Assembly (NCBI RefSeq): GCF_900182565.1
Contig: NZ_FXTI01000015.1
Span: 1-57,479 of the forward strand
Origin: Melghirimyces algeriensis
GTDB lineage: Bacteria; Bacillota; Bacilli; Thermoactinomycetales; DSM-45169
Direction: 5' to 3'
DNA: 57,479 nt
Shown here: piece after piece, positions 51,047 to 57,479 of the stretch
Position numbering within the stretch: position 1 is the stretch's first letter
How the letters are laid out: each line of letters begins with the position of its first letter
The notes under the pieces: generated by a model
What the model was told of the DNA's origin: nothing
Database searches by the model: none
Seen by the model: the letters and a program-made list of their open reading frames with translations, nothing else
Program-made: the position numbers and the translations under genes

Positions 51047-52652
51047 AATAATTGTTTTTAACGGTTCCCATTTTCCACGCATAGACATCGTAAAAGTACA
51101 GCCAATCGGTGATATTGTTGTCCTTGTTATCATTAGAGTGATATGTGGCATAAATTTGGCCGTTTTTGATTTTGGTGATGACGACACTATGGTCGATATT
51201 TCCATCCCCTTCAAAATCGACATTGACTATATCTCCGACTTTCAGCTGGGAGATCGTGGAGGCATTTTGTGCGTTTCGTACAAATTTCATATGCTTATAG
51301 AAGCTGTGCGCCAAGCCCCAGGTCATGCTCGGTTTCTTATCGTCATAGTACCAGTAATCATACCAGTCCCAACGTCCCTTACGCTCCTTGATTCCTCCAT
51401 TTTGAATCACTTGGGAGACAAAGTTGGTGCAGTCATACCAGCAGGCATAGCAACCACCTTTGGCTCTGCTGTAATAGCCGTATTCCTCATTATTGCGTTT
51501 ATTCCACCATTTATAGGCATAATCCCGTGCTTTGGACCGATCGTATCCATTGTTTTCTGTTCCCGGTTGTTCGTCAGGCTTTTGCTCATCAGGCTCTTGC
51601 TCATCAGGCTCTTGCTCATCAGGTTCTTGCTCATCAGGTTCTTGTTCGCCGGGCTCTTGCTCATCAGGTTCTTGCTCACCGGGCTCTTGCTCATCAGGTT
51701 CTTGCTCACCGGGCTCTTGTTCGCCGGGCTCTTGTTCACTAGGTTCCTGTTCACCGGGTTCTTGTTCGCCGGGTTTTTGCTCACCGGGTTTTTGCTCACC
51801 GGGCTTTTGCTCGCTGGGTTCTTCTTTACAGGGGTCTTGTCCATCCTGAAACCATCCAGAAAACCATCCGTCTTCTTGACATTCTGGTTTTCTAGGTTTC
51901 TGCTTCCCAGGTTCTTGTTCACCCGGTTTCTCCTCTCCAGGTTTTTGCTCACCGGGTTCTTGTTTATCGGGCTCTTTGTTTTCGGGTTCTTGTTTATCAG
52001 GTTCTTTGTTTCCGGGTTCCTGCTTATCCTTATGTTTTTTCTCAGGGGTGTTGTGTTTTTTCTCATTGGGATCCGGCTTAAGCTTGGAACCGGGGTTGTT
52101 GACCGGAAGAAGGTTGAGCAGTTCAGCACGTTCTTCCTTGGTCAACCCTTTGCTTTTGGCTTTTTTGATCAGTTCCCGAATTCGTTCATTGAGCAGTTTG
52201 TTTTCATATTGGTCCACCAATTTGACCAGTTCGGCAAGCTTCTTTTTCTGTTCATCTGTTTTACCATGTAAATCGGTTCCTTGTTGTTTGAGAAAGTCCC
52301 GATATCGTTCATTTTTTAAACTAGGTTTAATGTTCTGTTTTTTGGCCTCTTGGTTTACTTTTACGACAATATCTTGATGCTTTTTTGTAATCTCTTCTTC
52401 AGACAATGAAATGTCATTGTAGTAACTGACTTCTTCTACCAATTCTTCATCAGACATTTCACTGTACTCGTCCACTGTTGAATCCACTTTTGCCTGTTTC
52501 GTTGCTTGGCCTTTGGCGCTATCAGCAGTGCTGGATGGAAAGACTTCCGCATAGGCCAAAGAGCCTACCAAAAGAGCTGCGGCTACCCCGGAGATTACCG
52601 CAATTTTTCGCTTTTTCATTTTCTTTTTAAATTTACTTTTTCGATCATCCAT
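51045..52652 (-). CDS. Secreted Amidase_6 protein with pentapeptide-repeat linker
   Basis: 535 residues from ATG 52652 behind AAAGGGGACGGAATC. Positively charged N-terminus, then a signal sequence (~17-34, IAVISGVAAALLVGSLAYA, cut near AYA-EV). Residues ~60-185 are charged helices. A linker ~205-363 consists of repeated P-[GDS]-E-Q-[EK] pentapeptides, broken once at ~254-278 by a segment with two cysteines (C258, C275) around WFSGWF. The C-terminal Amidase_6 domain (~374-535) has C408 (YDCTNF) and H488 (DHSVV). It probably acts on the cell wall after secretion. The paralogue at 44719 lacks signal and repeats. Confidence 0.88.
   Translation of the reverse strand: MDDRKSKFKKKMKKRKIAVISGVAAALLVGSLAYAEVFPSSTADSAKGQATKQAKVDSTVDEYSEMSDEELVEEVSYYNDISLSEEEITKKHQDIVVKVNQEAKKQNIKPSLKNERYRDFLKQQGTDLHGKTDEQKKKLAELVKLVDQYENKLLNERIRELIKKAKSKGLTKEERAELLNLLPVNNPGSKLKPDPNEKKHNTPEKKHKDKQEPGNKEPDKQEPENKEPDKQEPGEQKPGEEKPGEQEPGKQKPRKPECQEDGWFSGWFQDGQDPCKEEPSEQKPGEQKPGEQKPGEQEPGEQEPSEQEPGEQEPGEQEPDEQEPGEQEPDEQEPGEQEPDEQEPDEQEPDEQEPDEQKPDEQPGTENNGYDRSKARDYAYKWWNKRNNEEYGYYSRAKGGCYACWYDCTNFVSQVIQNGGIKERKGRWDWYDYWYYDDKKPSMTWGLAHSFYKHMKFVRNAQNASTISQLKVGDIVNVDFEGDGNIDHSVVITKIKNGQIYATYHSNDNKDNNITDWLYFYDVYAWKMGTVKNNY
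51564..52025 (-). repeat. 15-bp tandem repeats coding for P[GDS]EQ[EK] pentapeptides
   Basis: About 25-30 units of a 15-bp motif (plus-strand form CTCTTGCTCATCAGG and variants TCACCGGGC, TCGCCGGG). The DNA of the right-hand block (51585-51800) is very uniform, so recent slippage or recombination is likely. A non-repeat piece around 51810-51895 interrupts the array. Confidence 0.85.
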
Positions 52653-53013
52653 GATTCCGTCCCCTTTTAGTGAAGAATAGAATGAACCCTTCATGGTGTA
52701 AAGAAGTTAGCTTTATCATAGATGGTGCTGTGTTGCCGGGTCAATAGTCTATTTAAACTATTTTTTCATCAAAATTATTTATTTAAAAAAATAAATAAAT
52801 ATTATCCCTTCTTGTCAGCTGGTTCGAAGTGAATTTTGAGAAACAAGTTTCTTTTTTGGCATAGGGTATATTATCCGCAGACAATTTCAGCATGTTAACA
52901 GGATAAAGTTTGAAGGGATCACTTGATTGCAAGGCACATGTACCAGGTGCAGGCTGAATATCTTGGATATAACGATGCGTTTATCTGATCCTGGAAGTTG
53001 AGAGGAGGCTCTT
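52653..53013. other. Intergenic region upstream of prkA, AT-rich palindrome
   Basis: About 360 bases between the divergent amidase and prkA genes. It contains an AT-rich palindrome near 52775-52803 (TTATTTATTT, A-run, AAATAAATAA). No ORF seen. Promoters for both genes must lie here, but no clear sigma-A or sigma-E/G pair is certain. Confidence 0.5.
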
Positions 53014-54912
53014 ATGGACATCCTGAGGCGTATTGCAGAGTACAGACAGCGAGAAGAAGAACTGGCGTGGGAAGGGACTTTCAGAGACTACCTTGAGATG
53101 GTTAAAAAACGTCCGGAGCTGGCTCAAACCGCTCATTCCAGAGTTTATCATATGATTGCCGAGGCTGGTGTTGAAAAGGATCATCAGGGGAATAAAAACT
53201 ATCTTTTTTTCAACCGGGAATTGTTTGGATTACAGCGCCCCATTGAACGACTGGTGGAGGAATACTTCCACTCAGCTGCCCGGAGGCTGGATGTTCGCAA
53301 GCGGATTTTACTCTTGATGGGCCCGGTCTCAGGAGGAAAATCCACGATTGTCACGATGCTGAAAAGGGGGCTGGAAGCCTTTTCGCGAACAGAGAAGGGG
53401 GCGGTATATGGGATCAAGGGCTGCCCGATGCACGAAGAGCCCTTGCATCTGGTTCCCGTATCATTACGTGCTACCGTGGAAAAACAGCTGGGTGTTCGAA
53501 TCGAGGGCAATCTGTGTCCATCGTGCCGATTGCGCTTAAAAAAGGAATATAACGGACAGATTGAAGATTTTCCGGTGGAACGGATTCTTTTCTCCGAAGA
53601 TGACCGGATCGGCATCGGAACATTTAGTCCCTCGGACCCGAAATCACAGGATATCGCTGATCTTACGGGAAGCATTGATTTTGCCACCATTACTGAATAT
53701 GGGTCTGAATCCGATCCCCGTGCCTACCGTTTTGACGGGGAATTAAATAAAGCCAACCGAGGGTTGATGGAGTTTCAGGAAATGCTGAAATGTGATGAAA
53801 AATTTCTGTGGAATCTGCTGTCCCTGACACAGGAGGGGAATTTTAAGGCTGGAAGATTTGCATTGATCAGTGCGGATGAATTGATCGTCGCCCATACAAA
53901 TGAAGCGGAGTACAAGGCGTTTATCTCAAACCAAAAGAATGAAGCGCTTCAATCCCGGATGATTGTTATGCCGATTCCATATAATCTGGAGGTTTCCGAA
54001 GAAGAGAAAATCTATGAAAAGCTGATTCACCAGAGTGATCTGAGTCATGTGCATATGGCTCCGCATGCCTTGGCCGCAACTGCCATTTTCAGCGTCTTGA
54101 CGCGGTTGAAAGAATCCAAGAAGCAGGGAATGGATTTGGTGAAAAAGATGCGGTTGTATGATGGGCAGGCTGTGGATGGTTTTAAAGAAGCCGACCTAGA
54201 AGAGTTGCGGAATGAACATTTGGATGAAGGGATGTCCGGAATTGATCCCCGATATGTAATCAACCGAATCTCCAGTGCCATGATCCGTACGGAAGCAGAT
54301 TGTCTGAACGCATTGGATCTTCTGAGGTCCATTAAAGGGGGGTTGGATCAGCACCCTTCCATTACCAAGGAGGAACGGGAGCGTTATCTGAATTTTATTT
54401 CAATCGCAAGAAAAGAGTATGATGAGTTGGCGAAAAAAGAAGTTCAAAAGGCGTTTGTTTACTCCTATGAAGAGTCAGCCAAGACCTTGATGGACAACTA
54501 TCTGGATAATGTGGAATCTTATTGTAACGGAAGCAAAATGAAAGATCCCTTGACGGGTGAGGAACTGGACCCTGACGAGAAGTTAATGCGCTCCATAGAG
54601 GAACAGATCGGCATTTCCGACAATGCCAAGAAAGCCTTTCGGGAAGAAATTTTGATCCGTATATCCGCATATGCCAGAAAGGGCAAGACGTTTGACTATA
54701 ACAGTCACGAACGGTTGCGGGAGGCGATTCAGAAAAAACTTTTTGCCGACTTAAAGGATGTTGTCAAGATTACGACATCCACCAAAACTCCGGATGAAAA
54801 TCAATTGAAAAAGATTAACGAAGTAACGGCTACACTGATAGACAATAATGGATACTGTCCCACCTGTGCCAATAACCTGTTGAAATATGTGGGCAGCTTG
54901 TTAAATCGGTAA
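53014..54912 (+). CDS. prkA: Serine protein kinase PrkA
   Basis: 632 residues, nearly identical in length to Bacillus PrkA (631). Begins with the AAA+-like part: Walker A GPVSGGKS at 103-110, a cysteine-rich loop (GCPMHEEP, LCPSCRLRLK at ~145-190), and Walker B region. The C-terminal half includes the kinase-like domain and ends with CPTCANNLLKYVG. ATG behind GAGAGGAGGCTCTT. PrkA works with YhbH and SpoVR in sporulation; the yhbH gene follows. Confidence 0.95.
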   Translation: MDILRRIAEYRQREEELAWEGTFRDYLEMVKKRPELAQTAHSRVYHMIAEAGVEKDHQGNKNYLFFNRELFGLQRPIERLVEEYFHSAARRLDVRKRILLLMGPVSGGKSTIVTMLKRGLEAFSRTEKGAVYGIKGCPMHEEPLHLVPVSLRATVEKQLGVRIEGNLCPSCRLRLKKEYNGQIEDFPVERILFSEDDRIGIGTFSPSDPKSQDIADLTGSIDFATITEYGSESDPRAYRFDGELNKANRGLMEFQEMLKCDEKFLWNLLSLTQEGNFKAGRFALISADELIVAHTNEAEYKAFISNQKNEALQSRMIVMPIPYNLEVSEEEKIYEKLIHQSDLSHVHMAPHALAATAIFSVLTRLKESKKQGMDLVKKMRLYDGQAVDGFKEADLEELRNEHLDEGMSGIDPRYVINRISSAMIRTEADCLNALDLLRSIKGGLDQHPSITKEERERYLNFISIARKEYDELAKKEVQKAFVYSYEESAKTLMDNYLDNVESYCNGSKMKDPLTGEELDPDEKLMRSIEEQIGISDNAKKAFREEILIRISAYARKGKTFDYNSHERLREAIQKKLFADLKDVVKITTSTKTPDENQLKKINEVTATLIDNNGYCPTCANNLLKYVGSLLNR

Positions 54913-54940
54913 GGGGATTTTGACAGGTGTTGGGAGGTGA

Positions 54941-55618
54941 ATGAAAGTGGACGGTTTAAACTTTATTATTTCCAGGGAAGACTGGTCCCTGCACCGGAAA
55001 GGGTACCAGGATCAGATGCGTCATCAAAAGAAAGTAAAAGAAGCGATCAGGGAAAATCTGTCCGACCTGATCAATGAGGAAAGCATTATCCTCTCCGATG
55101 GTCAAAAAGTGATGAAAATCCCCATCCGTTCCATGGAAGAATACCATTTTCGGTATGATGCCAATAAAGGAAAACATGTGGGTCAAGGGGCCGGTAAAAG
55201 TCAAGTGGGGGACGTTATTGGACGGGAACCGGTCAAAGCTGGAGCTGGAAAAGGAGAGGGGGCAGGAGATGCGCCGGGTCAGGATTACTATGAAGCAGAG
55301 GTTTCCATGGAGGAGCTGGAGAATATTCTTTTTTCAGAAATGGAACTTCCAAGGTTGGAACAAAAGGAACCGAATGAAGTGGAAGTAAAAGATATTCGCT
55401 TTAATGACGTCCGGAAAAAGGGCTTGATCGGAAATATTGACAAGAAGCGCACCCTGCTGGAATCCCTGAAAAGAAATGCAATGAAAGGCCAACGCGGATT
55501 TCCCCGCATTTCCGATGATGATCTTCGTTTTAAAACCTGGGAAGACATCACCATCCCACACTCCAACGCTGTCGTTCTGGCCATGATGGATACCAGTGGT
55601 TCGCTGGGAATGTCATAA
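54941..55618 (+). CDS. yhbH: YhbH/DUF444 protein, C-terminally truncated
   Basis: 225 residues, where YhbH normally has about 390. The N-terminal part (IISREDWSLHRKGYQDQMRHQKKVKEAI, split here only in description at ~8-36), a low-complexity GQGAGKSQVG region, and the helical middle are normal. It ends right inside the start of the von Willebrand-like domain: MMDTSGSLGMS then TAA 55616-55618; after MDTSGS the family normally continues with about 165 more residues. The following DNA is unrelated, so the gene was cut by a rearrangement or insertion. ATG/GTG start at 54941 behind GGGAGGTGAATG. Confidence 0.85.
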   Translation: MKVDGLNFIISREDWSLHRKGYQDQMRHQKKVKEAIRENLSDLINEESIILSDGQKVMKIPIRSMEEYHFRYDANKGKHVGQGAGKSQVGDVIGREPVKAGAGKGEGAGDAPGQDYYEAEVSMEELENILFSEMELPRLEQKEPNEVEVKDIRFNDVRKKGLIGNIDKKRTLLESLKRNAMKGQRGFPRISDDDLRFKTWEDITIPHSNAVVLAMMDTSGSLGMS

Positions 55619-55861
55619 TGAACGAAAACAGTAAAGCACTCTGTTCTGTCACTCGACCATTTGCTTCCTAAAAAGAAGAGAGAAAGGCATAAAACGGTGG
55701 ATGCTATGTTTTAATTGAAATGGATTTTATCGGCATTGTTGGCTTAGGGCCTTTTTTGAGGGATGTACACAAATGATCTTCAGTTGGTACCCTTTTGTTA
55801 AAAAATAAGGAGCCGCCAGCTGTTGCTGGTGGCTCTTACTTCGTTTTCCCTGGGGTTATAT
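55619..55861. other. Unrelated DNA after the yhbH break; no gene seen
   Basis: About 240 bases without a supported ORF, ending at the minus-strand terminator of the next small gene. It may be the filled-in side of a rearrangement that removed the yhbH 3' end. Confidence 0.5.
55795..55835 (-). terminator. Terminator of the 36-residue membrane gene
   Basis: GAGCCgCCAGC (55810-55820) pairs with GCTGGtGGCTC (55825-55835). Read on the minus strand it is followed by CTTATTTTTT. Confidence 0.75.
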
Positions 55862-55972
55862 TTATCCACGTTTGTTGCGGGGTCGACCGATCCAAAACTT
55901 GTTGATGTTAAAAAAGGCCATTAAAAACGTACAGATAAGAGCGAAAAAACCCAATAAGACATCATCCATCAT
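55862..55972 (-). CDS. Single-pass membrane protein, 36 aa
   Basis: ATG at 55972 with GAGGAGGT about 10 bases upstream, stop at 55862-55864. Starts MMDDVLLGFFALICTFLMAFF, then FNINKFWIGRPRNKRG: one membrane helix and a strongly basic end. Well formed start, and a good terminator follows. Function unknown. Outside the usual length limits of gene finders. Confidence 0.55.
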   Translation of the reverse strand: MMDDVLLGFFALICTFLMAFFNINKFWIGRPRNKRG

Positions 55973-56009
55973 CGAAGGAATACCTCCTCAAAATCCCCAG
56001 GCGATGAAT

Positions 56010-56150
56010 TTATTCGTAAATACCGTTTCGATTTTTGTCTACTTTCACCAATTTGTCAAAAACTTTTTCATCATTCTTGATGAACAGCTCTGTTGAGTGG
56101 GTTTCCAACCGGGAGATATAACTGGCAATTACAGGGGTATAGGGAGAAAG
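56010..56150 (-). pseudogene. 3' end of a broken gene
   Basis: The minus-strand frame ending at TAA 56010-56012 reads IASYISRLETHSTEL, FIKNDEKVFDKLVKVDKNRNGIYE (with an EF-hand-like DKNRNG), which looks like real protein. The frame is open only to about 56220 and has no start. It lies 38 bases upstream of the 36-residue gene. It is probably a remnant. Confidence 0.3.
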
Positions 56151-56280
56151 TAAATTAAAGACGAATCGTTGAATGCAACTGTAATGAATGAAGTGGTGTA
56201 CGCAAAAAGTCCGATTCCCATGGTACAGGGAGTCGGACGTCTAGACGCTAAAGAGTGTTTGAATGTACACCCGTTTTTTG

Positions 56281-57171
56281 TCATTCTTTGCATGATGGAC
56301 TTGGTAAATGATCATATGCATTTTTGTTAATACCGGCAAAGTCCATGATTTTGCGTAAATCAGTGACAAATGTCATAAAATAATCTTTATGATGTTTGCT
56401 ACCAGCATATTCTCTTAGATAATAATCATTGGATAATGAATGATATAAGTTGCTTAAATCATCTACAAGTACCTTTTTGATATCAGCTTTTGTAATCGAT
56501 TGATCCAGACTGCATTCATTAACGAGGGTCTGTAATGTTTCTGCAAGTGCATCACCATCATATGATGGATGTGATAATAAATACTTTAAATCATAAAGAT
56601 CTTTGAACCTTGGTCTCACAATTGTTTGATGGAGTTTCCAAGCGACCTGGATCGAGAGTGGTACAGAGTACGGAACAATGAAACGATCTCCAAAAACGGG
56701 TCGATACTCCAGTGAAACAGGTTCTGCTTCCATTTCCAAGTTAAACGAGATATCCAGAAAAACCTCATCATAATGATCAACTTTCCTAGGTTCATCTGTG
56801 AAAAAGTAAGCAAGGTCCGTACATACAGTTGGAAAATCATCCGCCATGGCATAGTCGATATCTCTCCAAAATGCATTTTCTCGAAAGCTTCTAAACGTTA
56901 TGCCATCGTCTAAATCCATTTCTGTCACTTGAATCATCCAATTTGTAAATGTTTCATGTGCATGTTCTATATCACTGATTTTCCCCATATACAAAAAGTC
57001 GATATCTTCCACATCTCGAACATCTGGGTTATCCAAGTATTGTCTTGTCAATAGGCTGCCTTTTAATATGAATGGCATATTCACAAGTGAGATCCTTCTC
57101 AAAAGGGCTTCTAAAACAACGAGTTCTCTTACATGATAATTCATTTCTTCTAAATGTTCCCGTTTAATCAT
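56281..57171 (-). CDS. AbiEii/AbiGii-like nucleotidyltransferase
   Basis: 296 residues. FILKGSLLTRQYL (~35-47) and EDIDFLYMG (~55-63) form the nucleotidyltransferase core (G-S...D-x-D) and FKDLYDLKYLLSHP (~188-201) is the typical AbiEii C-terminal signature. Known relatives are type IV toxins or tRNA nucleotidyltransferases that block translation; the antitoxin (AbiEi) is normally the upstream gene of a two-gene operon. The upstream gene here survives only as a 28-codon tail (57196-57282). ATG behind AGGAGATAATT. Confidence 0.75.
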   Translation of the reverse strand: MIKREHLEEMNYHVRELVVLEALLRRISLVNMPFILKGSLLTRQYLDNPDVRDVEDIDFLYMGKISDIEHAHETFTNWMIQVTEMDLDDGITFRSFRENAFWRDIDYAMADDFPTVCTDLAYFFTDEPRKVDHYDEVFLDISFNLEMEAEPVSLEYRPVFGDRFIVPYSVPLSIQVAWKLHQTIVRPRFKDLYDLKYLLSHPSYDGDALAETLQTLVNECSLDQSITKADIKKVLVDDLSNLYHSLSNDYYLREYAGSKHHKDYFMTFVTDLRKIMDFAGINKNAYDHLPSPSCKE

Positions 57172-57195
57172 AATTATCTCCTATTTTAAAACATT

Positions 57196-57282
57196 TTATG
57201 AAAGCCATCCACGATCCAATTCTTCTCTGCTGTCATAGATGCATAGTTCATATTGTTCTTTCAAAATGTCTATCTTATATCT
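57196..57282 (-). pseudogene. C-terminal fragment of the gene upstream of the AbiEii-like gene
   Basis: The frame reads RYKIDILKEQYELC, IYDSREELDRGWLS then TAA 57196-57198, ending 22 bases before the AbiEii-like ATG (57171). Such close spacing marks an operon partner, possibly an AbiEi-type antitoxin. Its 5' part is replaced by the repeat-rich element at 57283. The family cannot be told from 28 residues. Confidence 0.5.
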
Positions 57283-57479
57283 TTGCGAGCGAGAAAACCC
57301 CTAGCTTTAGCTATGGGGATGAGAGCGAGCGTCAGGCGAGGGAGGGGTGTTTTTTACCCCTCTCGCAAGCCTGACCCTCTTTTGCTCTCTTTTTTTGCAC
57401 CTGTTTAATTAGATATATTGAATCTATATAATATTCGTTGTAAAATTGGCAATAGGTGATGAATTTGAGAACGGTTCAA
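57283..57479. mobile_element. End of a probable IS200/IS605-type element
   Basis: CCCCTAGC-TTTA-GCTATGGGG (57300-57320) is the sort of subterminal hairpin seen in IS200/IS605 and TnpB-associated elements. A long imperfect hairpin follows (57329-57394: GAGAGC...GCTCTC outside, GTCAGGC/GCCTGAC, GAGGGGT/ACCCCTC inside). An ATG at 57459 (MNLRTVQ...) behind AGGTG could start its gene and runs out of the window. Orientation is not settled. Confidence 0.5.

Noticed and set aside
51585..51800. CRISPR or satellite array
   Set aside because: 15-bp units are contiguous codons of a protein linker.
51138..52271. Plus-strand 377-codon ORF opposite the secreted amidase, rich in Leu/Phe repeats, and similar ORFs in this region
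   Set aside because: Shadows of the 15-bp tandem repeats, which keep several frames open. The minus-strand frame has the signal peptide, a catalytic domain and a ribosome site.

Overview
The window holds the right-hand two thirds of a tailed prophage (1 to about 26,609), followed by bacterial chromosome (about 26,610 to 57,479). Gene content (PrkA/YhbH, DegV, Cof-type HAD, QueG, YthA/B-like cytochrome bd oxidase, BmrC/BmrD-like ABC pair, TrmL), strong AGGAGG ribosome sites, frequent GTG/TTG starts and sigma-A promoters point to a spore-forming Gram-positive of the Bacillales. Thermoactinomycetaceae is my best guess, but this is inference. The phage part looks more AT-rich than the host part.

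Prophage. 1-2.2 kb: small early or regulatory ORFs, two minus-strand genes behind near-consensus sigma-A promoters that share TTTAGTTTA motifs, and a four-hairpin intergenic segment. 2.2-6.3 kb: a replication/HTH-like ORF ending in a tandem duplication, small terminase, a long non-coding stretch with palindromes, small membrane proteins, a frameshifted PGDW-type phage gene, and a minimal tyrosine recombinase on the minus strand with an inverted repeat beside it. 6.3-26.3 kb: one continuous siphovirus late region in SPP1/PBSX-like order: TerL, portal, minor head protein, scaffold, capsid, connectors, tail tube, tail chaperones joined by a -1 frameshift, tape measure, a very large Dit with inserted carbohydrate-binding-like modules, Tal, XhlA-like protein, amidase, holin. 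26.3-26.6 kb: attachment region with repeats, and the displaced 3' part of a tRNA-Leu(CAA), which marks the right prophage/host junction. The left end, with the main integrase and the restored tRNA, lies outside the window.

Host part. 26.7-29.4 kb: a methyltransferase and a decayed stretch with an amidohydrolase pseudogene. 29.4-31.6 kb: a drug-export type ABC-2 operon. 31.75 kb: tRNA-Pro(UGG). 31.9-33.4 kb: two GNAT acetyltransferases and small genes. 33.4-35.4 kb (minus): P1 peptidase and Cof-type HAD phosphatase. 35.7-40.3 kb: DNA repair and nucleic-acid enzymes (family 4 uracil-DNA glycosylase, ABC-class ATPase, RNase H, QueG, Ogt). 40.5-44.6 kb: truncated haemoglobin and a heterodimeric multidrug ABC exporter. 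44.7-48.2 kb: amidase-domain protein and cytochrome bd oxidase. 48.2-52.7 kb: frameshifted DinB-like gene, DegV, TrmL, HAD hydrolase, and a secreted amidase with a pentapeptide-repeat linker. 53.0-55.6 kb: prkA and a yhbH gene cut off inside its MDTSGS motif. 55.6-57.5 kb: a remnant, a 36-residue membrane protein, an orphan AbiEii-like nucleotidyltransferase, a gene tail, and an end of what looks like an IS200/IS605-type element.

The most unusual parts are the recombinase with its inverted repeat between the terminase genes, the structured non-coding segments, the evolved Dit, the repeat array in the tape measure, and the truncated yhbH beside mobile DNA. All calls come from reading sequence alone, without database searches.
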